This document shows positions 1-5,716 of a DNA stretch of 10,483 nt, in pieces (position 1 is the first letter of the stretch; every line of letters begins with the position of its first letter). This stretch comes from Actinomycetota bacterium (GTDB lineage: Bacteria > Actinomycetota > Actinomycetes > Nanopelagicales > Nanopelagicaceae). Made by a program: the position numbers and the translations under genes. The DNA is taken from positions 1 through 10,483 of the forward strand of contig WLIM01000027.1 in assembly GCA_009702205.1 (NCBI GenBank), in the 5' to 3' direction. The notes below the pieces were generated by a model. The model was not told where the DNA came from. It saw only the letters and a program-made list of their open reading frames with translations, and made no database searches.

Positions 1-324
1 AAAACTTTAATTTGAATATTTTTCGCAACAGCTGCGCGCTAATCGATATCCCGGATCACTTATTCCTGGCATGCCTGCATCAGTAACAACCAATAAATCA
101 GAACCGCTCTCCATAATCTTTACTAATTCATCTAATCTCTCAATTTCATTGCCTTCGAAGAATGAAATTATTTTTGCAGAATAGGTAACGCCCAAATCAG
201 AACAGAGACGAGTAAATTTTCGAGAATCCTCGGCAGCGATATATTTTGCAGAAACGATAGCTTCGCGCAAATTTGCAGACGCATCCGATGGATTACCAAG
301 CGGAATCGCGGCGAGAATAAGCAT
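1..324 (-). pseudogene. rsmI: 16S rRNA 2'-O-ribose methyltransferase RsmI, N-terminal part, frameshifted and cut by the window edge
   Basis: RsmI uses S-adenosylmethionine to methylate the ribose of C1402 in 16S rRNA. The visible protein begins MLILAAIPLGNPSDAS, which fits the family's 'ATPIGNPxDAS' start, followed by the AAEDSRK segment (about residues 31-37), FFEGNE (55-60) and the SAM-fold motif VTDAGMPGISDPGYRL (about 80-95). The open frame stops at 7-9 after only 105 residues, whereas the family is about 270-290. After DPGYRLA the in-frame residues (RSCCEKYSN, stop) do not look like RsmI, but the next frame reads RAAVAKNIQIKV, which is what the family has here. The break lies at the GCGCGC run at 34-39; one extra GC unit would restore the frame. 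It is either a real mutation or a sequencing/assembly error. The gene diverges from pmt with 32 bases between, as in mycobacteria. The identity is secure; whether it is a true pseudogene is not. Confidence 0.85.
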
Positions 325-330
325 TGGGTA

Positions 331-336
331 ATTCTC
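331..336 (-). promoter_or_regulatory. candidate -10 element of rsmI (leaderless)
   Basis: On the minus strand GAGAAT is followed by exactly six bases and then the rsmI ATG. This matches the spacing seen at four other genes in the window, although the first base departs from the TANNNT pattern. If used, transcription would start at or next to the start codon. No convincing -35 box is seen and there is no clear Shine-Dalgarno sequence. Confidence 0.35.
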
Positions 337-344
337 GCAGGCTT

Positions 345-350
345 TAGGCT
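345..350 (+). promoter_or_regulatory. candidate -10 element of pmt (leaderless)
   Basis: TAGGCT is followed by the six bases TACCTC and then the ATG of pmt at 357. No Shine-Dalgarno sequence precedes this ATG. A start of transcription on the A of ATG would give a leaderless mRNA, which is common in Actinobacteria. TTGGGT at 324-329 is a poor -35 candidate with a 15-base spacer. Confidence 0.5.
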
Positions 351-356
351 TACCTC

Positions 357-1649
357 ATGACAACCAGAGTGCGCATTACGCGTGATTGGGCAGTAGCTCT
401 GGGATTCGGCACGATCGGATTGCTTCTGCGGCTGTGGAATTTAGCTAGCCCTAAGGGAAAGATTTTCGATGAAGTTTATTATGCGACAAATGCTCATTCA
501 CTTTTATTAAATGGCGTGGAGCTAAATGCAAAAACTGGAGCAAGTGAGTTCATAGTTCATCCCCCAACCGGAAAATGGCTAATTGCTGGCGGGATAAAAC
601 TCTTTGGGTATAACGAATTTGGCTGGCGTTTCTCGGCCGCCTTAGCTGGATCAATTTCTATTATCTTGATGTATTTCACCGCAAAGGCGCTATTTAATAA
701 GCCGTTCTTAAGTGGCTTTGCTGCTTTCTTAGTTCTGGCAGATGGTCTGCATCTTGTTCATTCAAGAGTTGCCCTTCTAGATATTTTCTTACTTCTTTTT
801 ATTCAAATAGCAGTTCTGGCACTTATCAATCAGAGATATTGGATTACTTCAATCGCACTCGGACTTGCAATTTCAACAAAGTGGAGCGGCTTTTATCTTC
901 TAGTTGCCCTTGCCTTTCTAGTTTTAATTATTGACTATCGGAAATTTAGATTTCTCGGTTCGAGCAATCCACTTAAGAACTTAATCCAAAATAACTTTGT
1001 GCTCAGATTTCTGCAATTTGGAGTTCTACCGCTGGCTACATATGTTGCAACTTGGGTCGGTTGGTTTGCGAGTAAAACTGGGTGGGATCGGAACTGGTCA
1101 CCAAATATTGCTAAATCTTTCTGGCACTACCACGCAGAGATTTTAAATTTTCACGCACACTTAACAGAGCCGCATCCATATGAAGCAAATCCGTGGAGCT
1201 GGTTAATTCAAGGACGGCCAACATCTCTTTTTTATTCGACACCAAAAAATTGTGGCGCATCTAGTTGCGCACAAGAAGTTTTGGCACTTGGAACTCCAGT
1301 TCTATGGTGGGCTGCAACATTTACATTGGCTATAACTTTTGGATATTGGATAAGCAGGCGAGAATGGCAAGCTGAAATTCTTCTTGTAGTTGTGGCCGCA
1401 AGTTATCTTCCTTGGTTCGCCTTCCAACAGCGGACAATGTTTAGTTTTTATGCAATCGCATTTGAGCCATTCCTCTTGCTAACAATCGTTTATGTCTTCA
1501 ATAAGATTCCGCGAAATCAGCGTCAAATAACGCTGATATTTGGGGCGGTAGTTCTAGCTAATTTTCTTTATTTCTTACCACTTTATTTAGGAACACCAAT
1601 TTCCTACAACTCATGGCACGATCACATGTGGCTGCCAAGTTGGATCTAG
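357..1649 (+). CDS. pmt: Polyprenyl-phosphate-mannose protein O-mannosyltransferase (Pmt, GT39 family)
   Basis: This is an integral membrane glycosyltransferase that moves mannose from polyprenyl-phosphate-mannose to Ser/Thr of secreted proteins during export. The 430-residue product starts with a transmembrane helix (about residues 11-28), then FDEVYYA with the acidic pair D38-E39 that is catalytic in the PMT family, and HPPTGKW at 68-74, a family hallmark in the first extracytoplasmic loop. Several hydrophobic segments follow (about 93-112, 117-133, 138-157, 160-190, 216-238, 310-332, 340-356, 360-381, 391-412). The C-terminus HMWLPSWI resembles that of actinobacterial Pmt proteins. It is somewhat shorter than the roughly 500-residue mycobacterial enzyme but has no visible break. 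It diverges from rsmI and converges on sepX with 9 bases between stops, a neighbourhood also found in mycobacteria (Rv1002c/Rv1003). The ATG is chosen because it lies six bases after a -10-like hexamer. Confidence 0.9.
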   Translation: MTTRVRITRDWAVALGFGTIGLLLRLWNLASPKGKIFDEVYYATNAHSLLLNGVELNAKTGASEFIVHPPTGKWLIAGGIKLFGYNEFGWRFSAALAGSISIILMYFTAKALFNKPFLSGFAAFLVLADGLHLVHSRVALLDIFLLLFIQIAVLALINQRYWITSIALGLAISTKWSGFYLLVALAFLVLIIDYRKFRFLGSSNPLKNLIQNNFVLRFLQFGVLPLATYVATWVGWFASKTGWDRNWSPNIAKSFWHYHAEILNFHAHLTEPHPYEANPWSWLIQGRPTSLFYSTPKNCGASSCAQEVLALGTPVLWWAATFTLAITFGYWISRREWQAEILLVVVAASYLPWFAFQQRTMFSFYAIAFEPFLLLTIVYVFNKIPRNQRQITLIFGAVVLANFLYFLPLYLGTPISYNSWHDHMWLPSWI

Positions 1650-1658
1650 CTGGATTAC

Positions 1659-2411
1659 TTATTCGTTAACAGCGCCAAATCTTTTTTCGGCTGCGTTCTC
1701 TTCAAGCTCTTGATCAAATAGATCATCACGTGAAGGCAGAATTGACTCGTCTTGCGCTTGTTGCGAAGCGCTCCAAGCGCCAGGAATTGTTAGATCAATT
1801 ACGCGATTTGAAGGAATCGCTTTTGGCGCAGTCGCATACGTTGGTTTCGGAATACTTGTTGGCTGCCAAGTTGGTCCATCTTTAGGAATTACTACAACAC
1901 CTGCTGTATCAATTCTTTCGATTAGCGGAATCCAGTGCTCTTTATTTTCCTCTACAAAATCAATGCGTGATGAGAAAGTTATTCTCTCAATAGGTTCAGT
2001 AATAACGGTTGCGGATGAAATTTGTTGGAAAGCTTTGATGCGACGTTGCTTAAGTTGCGCAGTAACAATTTGCCTTCTCACATGCACAACGTAAATTGCG
2101 AGCGCAGTTGTTGGGATTAATAAAATTGGAGTCGAGATCACACCAATTGCACAGAGCGCGCCAATTGTTACAAATGCAAAAGTAAGTGAACCAAAAATTA
2201 TTCTACGATTTGCAATTTGATTCTGTTTCTTAAAGTTATCGCTGGCACTTTGTCCTGGATTGGAAGTTCCGGTTTCGCCGACTACTCGCATTGCACTTTT
2301 ATATCGTTCCGCAGATTTTCCTGAAGCTTCATCATGACTTGTGATCCACTTTGGCAAGAAATAGGCCGCCCACATCCCAAGGATGATTAAGTAGATAAAA
2401 CCGGAGGCCAT
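1659..2411 (-). CDS. sepX: Divisome membrane protein SepX/GlpR (gephyrin-like protein receptor)
   Basis: SepX (Streptomyces) and GlpR (Corynebacterium) are actinobacterial membrane proteins of the division site; GlpR binds the gephyrin-like protein Glp. This 250-residue protein has an N-terminal membrane helix (about 4-19), the family segment LPKWITSHDE (19-28) and ERYKSAMRVV (35-44), a linker, two closely spaced helices (about 71-90 and 93-110), and a long C-terminal tail, predicted cytoplasmic. The tail contains W160IPL, then TWQPTSIPKPTYATAPKA (181-198) and IDLTIPGAWS (205-214), which I recognise as conserved in actinobacterial SepX proteins, and an acidic end (SRDDLFDQELEE). It lies third in the run glp-rimJ-sepX with a 69-base gap after rimJ. 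That gap has a possible promoter of its own. The family call is strong; partner binding in this organism is inferred from context. Confidence 0.85.
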   Translation of the reverse strand: MASGFIYLIILGMWAAYFLPKWITSHDEASGKSAERYKSAMRVVGETGTSNPGQSASDNFKKQNQIANRRIIFGSLTFAFVTIGALCAIGVISTPILLIPTTALAIYVVHVRRQIVTAQLKQRRIKAFQQISSATVITEPIERITFSSRIDFVEENKEHWIPLIERIDTAGVVVIPKDGPTWQPTSIPKPTYATAPKAIPSNRVIDLTIPGAWSASQQAQDESILPSRDDLFDQELEENAAEKRFGAVNE

Positions 2412-2425
2412 GGAGTAGAACGATA

Positions 2426-2431
2426 ATTCTA
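2426..2431 (-). promoter_or_regulatory. possible internal -10 element upstream of sepX
   Basis: TAGAAT on the minus strand lies 14 bases before the sepX ATG, inside the only sizeable gap (69 bases) of the glp-rimJ-sepX run. It would give a 5' leader of roughly 7 bases. A short imperfect stem AAATC/GATTT with loop TCGGG lies nearby at about 2442-2456, but it is too weak to call a terminator. The site is tentative. Confidence 0.25.
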
Positions 2432-2480
2432 GGCGGGGTAAATCTCGGGGATTTCAGCGGTATGTCTGTATTAAAAGGTA

Positions 2481-3062
2481 TTACTTAATTCTTGGATTTT
2501 CTTTTACATAAGTTAGATGATCTCGCCAAGCCCCATCAATATGTAAGTATCTTGGCCGAACGCCCTCGAAAATATAGCCAGCTTTTTCAGCTACCCGCTT
2601 TGAGGCATCATTCTCTGGACGCAGATTTATTTCGATTCTATGCAGGGATAAATCATTTAATCCGAAATCCGTCAGTATTGAAACCGCCTTGGTTGTGTAC
2701 CCTTTGTTGGCATATCTCTGGTCTATCCAATATCCAATATGGCCGCCGCGCATAGCGCCAAAGACAATTCCGCCTAAGGTTATTTGTCCGATGAATTTCT
2801 CTGCGCCATTCTCCTTAATCCAAATACCAAGAGAGATAGATCTAAGGCTCATTCCATCTCTGCGATATTGAAGAACCATTCCAACAAATGACGGGAGTGG
2901 TAGGTGGGAATCAATTTCCGGACGAGTGGCCTCCCAAGGTGCAAGCCATTCTCTATTTTTCGCCCGACAGGAATCCCAAGCTGCTTTATCGCGGAAACGA
3001 AGTGGACGAAGAAATATCTCGCCACCAGAAAGTTTTATTGGCCAGTCGCTTGTGGCGCCCAA
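2481..3062 (-). CDS. rimJ: GNAT-family N-acetyltransferase, RimJ/RimL-like
   Basis: This is a 193-residue acetyl-CoA-dependent N-acetyltransferase of the RimJ/RimL type, which acetylates protein N-termini (ribosomal S5/L12 in E. coli) or other amines. Visible marks are the N-terminal LRPLRFRD (18-25), NREWLAPWEAT (36-46) typical of actinobacterial RimJ-like proteins, IGYWIDQRYANKGYTTKAVS (109-128) containing the R/QxxGxG/A-type acetyl-CoA loop, HRIEINLRPENDASKRVAEK (141-160), and the AGYIFEG turn. The start is TTG, placed directly after the TAA of the glp gene and in the same frame; GGAG about ten bases upstream can serve as ribosome site. The actinobacterial family usually has 'GWPVxL' just inside the N-terminus and DWPIKL at residues 6-11 matches, so the TTG start is credible. 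Its substrate is unknown. Its position between glp and sepX is conserved in Actinobacteria. Confidence 0.88.
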   Translation of the reverse strand: MGATSDWPIKLSGGEIFLRPLRFRDKAAWDSCRAKNREWLAPWEATRPEIDSHLPLPSFVGMVLQYRRDGMSLRSISLGIWIKENGAEKFIGQITLGGIVFGAMRGGHIGYWIDQRYANKGYTTKAVSILTDFGLNDLSLHRIEINLRPENDASKRVAEKAGYIFEGVRPRYLHIDGAWRDHLTYVKENPRIK

Positions 3063-3980
3063 TTAATTTGAACTCCGTTCCAGCACCATTACATCCACAA
3101 TCTCGCCGGCTTTAATTCCGGCAGATTTTTCGGGAACAATTATTAAAGAATTTGCATCTGAAAGTGAGACTAAGTCGCCTTGTTCATCTAGCGCGGTCGC
3201 AACAACACCATTTTCTGAAGTTAGAAGTGCGCGAACAAAACCACTCTCGCCTGGGACTGCCGAGATTGAATTCTTAAGCTTTGCCTTCAATTGGTTTCGG
3301 AAAATATTTGGGGCGCCCAACATCTTTCTAATCATTGGACGAACAAAAATTTCAGCAGCGATGCCTGCTACAACTGGGTCGCCAGGTAGGGTAATAACTG
3401 GAGTGTTATCCGGACCGATCAGTCCGAAATTATGTAATCCACTCTCGCTCATCTTTGGTCGGACCGTTGTAATTTCACCAAGTTCTTTTAGAACTGCGGT
3501 AATTAACTCAAATGATTCATCATGGCGCTCACCGCTTATTACGATTAAATCAGCGCGAACAAGTTGATCTTCGATTACCTCTTTTAGTTGCTGATGATTC
3601 TCCGGGATTGTGTGAACCCGAAAACCATTTGCTCCAGCTTCTCGTACTGCAGTAGTTAGCATCCAAGAATTTGTTTCAAACTCATCTTCTGAATCAGTTA
3701 GTGCTTGACCTGGTTCAACTAAATCATCGCCGGCTGAAATAACAACAACTCTTGGGTGAGGCAGAGTTGGCAATCGATCCAAACCAATCGAAGCGGCAAG
3801 GCCAATCTGAGTAGATCTAATTCGTGAACCACTTCGCAGAACTAGTCGTTCGCCAGCATAAATATCCGAAGCCAAGGTTGCACCATGCGCATCTAAAAGT
3901 GGCATATCGAAAGGTGCTAGTGGTGCGGCGATTTCAAGTAACTTCGCAAGAAGCTCTTCGACGCTCGGCTGTTGTTCCAT
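3063..3980 (-). CDS. glp: Gephyrin-like protein Glp / MoeA paralogue lacking domain II and key catalytic motifs
   Basis: MoeA inserts molybdate into adenylylated molybdopterin. This homologue is 305 residues against a usual 400 or so. Residues 5-41 match the MoeA N-terminus (SVEELLAKLL, PLLDAHGATLASDIYA). The sequence then jumps directly to GERLVLRSGSRIRSTQIGLAASIG (43-66), which normally lies about 130 residues later, so the DNSAMDGYA motif, domain II and the MTGAP motif are absent. The MPT-binding domain follows with SAGDDLVEPG (82-91, usually TGDELVEPG), ISGERHDESF (148-157, where GGVSxGxYD is expected), PKMSESGLHNFGL (175-187, where MQPGKP is expected) and LPGDPV (198-203, usually LPGNPV). 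A C-terminal domain IV spans about 228-303. Molybdotransferase activity is therefore unlikely. Proximity to sepX/glpR supports a role as division scaffold, as for corynebacterial Glp; this role is inferred. It is read from a likely leaderless ATG and its stop abuts rimJ. Confidence 0.82.
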   Translation of the reverse strand: MEQQPSVEELLAKLLEIAAPLAPFDMPLLDAHGATLASDIYAGERLVLRSGSRIRSTQIGLAASIGLDRLPTLPHPRVVVISAGDDLVEPGQALTDSEDEFETNSWMLTTAVREAGANGFRVHTIPENHQQLKEVIEDQLVRADLIVISGERHDESFELITAVLKELGEITTVRPKMSESGLHNFGLIGPDNTPVITLPGDPVVAGIAAEIFVRPMIRKMLGAPNIFRNQLKAKLKNSISAVPGESGFVRALLTSENGVVATALDEQGDLVSLSDANSLIIVPEKSAGIKAGEIVDVMVLERSSN

Positions 3981-3986
3981 GACTAA

Positions 3987-3992
3987 ACCCTA
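3987..3992 (-). promoter_or_regulatory. candidate -10 element of glp/moeA-like gene (leaderless)
   Basis: TAGGGT on the minus strand is followed by six bases (TTAGTC) and then the glp ATG at 3980. There is no Shine-Dalgarno sequence. The element lies back to back with the -10 of the divergent cyclo-ligase gene, so the two promoters overlap within 33 bases and may compete. Confidence 0.5.
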
Positions 3993-4001
3993 CTTGTTAA
4001 T

Positions 4002-4007
4002 TAGAGT
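4002..4007 (+). promoter_or_regulatory. candidate -10 element of 5-FCL gene (leaderless)
   Basis: TAGAGT is followed by ATTTCC and then the GTG start codon at 4014. A weak -35 box, ATGACT at 3979-3984, lies 17 bases upstream and overlaps the start codon of glp on the other strand. This spacing decides the GTG start: no Shine-Dalgarno sequence is present. Confidence 0.5.
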
Positions 4008-4013
4008 ATTTCC

Positions 4014-4565
4014 GTGGATATAAGTAACTCTAAAAAACAAGAATTGCGAAAGCGATTTCGTGCCGAACGTTCACTCCGTGATTTAGCTGAATCTTGGACT
4101 CACATAATTAAATCTGAGGAATTTTTGGCAGCTAAAACAATTGCGAGTTACATCTCATATGGCGATGAGCCACAAACTAAAGATTTGAATGAAGCAATTT
4201 TAAAAAGTGGCAAGACATTGCTACTGCCAAGGGTGCTAAAAGATAAGAGTTTGGAGTGGATTGCCTGGAATGGGGACTCTGGTGCCTTAGTTAAGAGTGG
4301 AAAGATTCTTGAACCTAAAGGCGAAGCAATTTCTGGAACCGAAATTGATATTGTGATTGTTCCAACTCTGCATGCTAATCGTGATGGTTATCGATTGGGA
4401 CAAGGTGGTGGATCTTATGATCGAGCACTAGCGCAAATCTCGGCTTGGAGCCTTGGACTTATTTATTCTGGAGAATTAACTGTTGAGCCATTTCCGGTTG
4501 AATCTCATGACGTTAAATTAAGCGCAATCGCAACACCAGATTTAATTGTTCGATTTACAAACTAA
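4014..4565 (+). CDS. 5-formyltetrahydrofolate cyclo-ligase
   Basis: This enzyme (5-FCL, EC 6.3.3.2, MTHFS) uses ATP to convert 5-formyltetrahydrofolate into 5,10-methenyltetrahydrofolate and so returns a folate storage/inhibitory form to one-carbon metabolism. It is cytoplasmic. The 183-residue length is normal. It has the N-terminal basic helix KKQELRKRFRAER (7-19), IASYISYGDEPQT (43-55), the nucleotide/folate segment LLLPRVL (69-75), and the hallmark NRDGYRLGQGGGSYDRAL (122-139, with S in place of the more usual Y after GGG). The start is GTG, six bases after a -10-like hexamer. Its stop overlaps by three bases with the stop of the convergent acyl-CoA dehydrogenase. In many Actinobacteria it lies beside galU-moeA and an fmdB gene; here galU is absent and fmdB lies 3.7 kb away. 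Confidence 0.93.
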   Translation: MDISNSKKQELRKRFRAERSLRDLAESWTHIIKSEEFLAAKTIASYISYGDEPQTKDLNEAILKSGKTLLLPRVLKDKSLEWIAWNGDSGALVKSGKILEPKGEAISGTEIDIVIVPTLHANRDGYRLGQGGGSYDRALAQISAWSLGLIYSGELTVEPFPVESHDVKLSAIATPDLIVRFTN

Positions 4566-5704
4566 TTTAAATCATTTAGGTGGCGAGCCATCACAACTCG
4601 TTGAACTTGGTTAGTTCCTTCATAGATTTGAGTTAACTTTGCATCGCGCATCATGCGCTCAACTGGGTAATCAGATACATAGCCATATCCACCAAGTACC
4701 TGGACAGCATCAGTCGTGACTTTCATGGCCACATCGGTTGCAAAACATTTTGCTGCGGCCGAGAAGAAAGTTAAATCCTTCTCACCGCGCTCACTCTTTA
4801 CGGCTGCGGCATAGGTAAGTTGTCTTGCAGCTGCAATATTCATTGCCATATCTGCCAACATAAATTGCACGCCTTGAAAGTCAAATATCTCTTTGCCAAA
4901 TTGCTTTCGCTCATGTGAATAATTCGTGGCTACTTCAAATGCTCCTTGTGCAATTCCAAGAGCCTGGGCAGCGATAGTAATTCTGGTGTGATCTAAAGTC
5001 TGCATCGCCAAGGCAAAACCAGATCCAATTGCACCAATTCGGCGATCATCTGGAATCGTTACTGAATCAAAATAAACTTCTCGAGTCGGAGATCCTCTAA
5101 ATCCCATCTTCTTTTCATGCGCACCAAATGAAACACCGGCATCGCTCTTTTCAACTATGAATGCCGTAATTCCTTTTGCACCTAACGCTGGATCGGTTTG
5201 GGCTAAAACTGTGTAGAAGTCGGAGAAACCCGCATTTGAAATCCATTTTTTGCTTCCGCTAATTACCCAACTTTCGCCATCCTTAACTGCTTTAGTTTTC
5301 ATAGCAGCAGCATCAGACCCCGCTTCAGATTCTGAAAGGCAGTAAGAGAATCCTTTCCCCGCAACTAGTTGTGGCAAGTACTTTTTCTTCTGTTCGCCAT
5401 TTCCTGCAAGAATTAAAGGTAGTGATCCCAATTTGTTTACAGCTGGAATAAGAGATGTAGCTGCACACACTCGCGCAACTTCTTCAATAATTATTACAGT
5501 CGCAAGTGAATCGGCACCTTGGCCACCATATTTTGCATCAACATGTGCTGCTGCAAGATCACTAGCTTGAAGTGCTTCATAAGCTTCTTGCGGAAATCTA
5601 GAATTTTCATCTACATCTTTTGCGAACGGTGCAATCTTTTTCGTTGCCAGCGCTCGTACGCTTTCGCGTAGTGCGTCATACTCCTCGCCAATTAAAGATT
5701 CCAT
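4562..5704 (-). CDS. Acyl-CoA dehydrogenase (short/branched-chain type, FadE25-like)
   Basis: This FAD enzyme carries out the alpha,beta-dehydrogenation of acyl-CoA thioesters in fatty-acid or branched-chain amino-acid breakdown, passing electrons to electron-transfer flavoprotein. The 380 residues cover the whole family: N-terminal helical domain (about 6-115), the signature CLSESEAGSDAAA (122-134), FAD-contacting KKWISNAG (152-159), the middle beta domain ending near MGFRGSPTREV, RKQFGKEIFDFQGVQFMLAD in the C-terminal helical domain, and VLGGYGYVSDYPVERMMRDA. The catalytic base is E362 in QIYEGTNQVQ, the position used by short-chain and FadE25-type enzymes. The exact chain-length preference cannot be read from sequence. 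It follows copD-ctaG by 12 bases and is probably cotranscribed with it, an unusual partner. It ends overlapping the cyclo-ligase stop. Confidence 0.92.
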   Translation of the reverse strand: MESLIGEEYDALRESVRALATKKIAPFAKDVDENSRFPQEAYEALQASDLAAAHVDAKYGGQGADSLATVIIIEEVARVCAATSLIPAVNKLGSLPLILAGNGEQKKKYLPQLVAGKGFSYCLSESEAGSDAAAMKTKAVKDGESWVISGSKKWISNAGFSDFYTVLAQTDPALGAKGITAFIVEKSDAGVSFGAHEKKMGFRGSPTREVYFDSVTIPDDRRIGAIGSGFALAMQTLDHTRITIAAQALGIAQGAFEVATNYSHERKQFGKEIFDFQGVQFMLADMAMNIAAARQLTYAAAVKSERGEKDLTFFSAAAKCFATDVAMKVTTDAVQVLGGYGYVSDYPVERMMRDAKLTQIYEGTNQVQRVVMARHLNDLN

Positions 5705-5716
5705 GTGCTTATTAAC

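Noticed and set aside
2442..2456. Short inverted repeat AAATC-TCGGG-GATTT between rimJ and sepX
   Set aside because: A five-pair AT-rich stem with no following T run on either strand is too weak for a terminator.
2492..3115. Several plus-strand open frames opposite rimJ and the end of glp
   Set aside because: They mirror conserved minus-strand coding sequence and their translations look like reverse-complement shadows.
3063..3980. Possibility that the short MoeA-like gene is a frameshifted full-length moeA
   Set aside because: The frame is open from start to stop, the junction at residue 41-43 is clean with no extra DNA, and the 130 missing residues are not found in another frame or in the neighbouring DNA, so it is an internal deletion rather than a frameshift.
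4562..4565. Overlap of 5-FCL and acyl-CoA dehydrogenase stops as a sign of error
   Set aside because: Both C-termini match their families in length; three-base convergent overlaps are common in compact genomes, and another occurs at 8476-8479.
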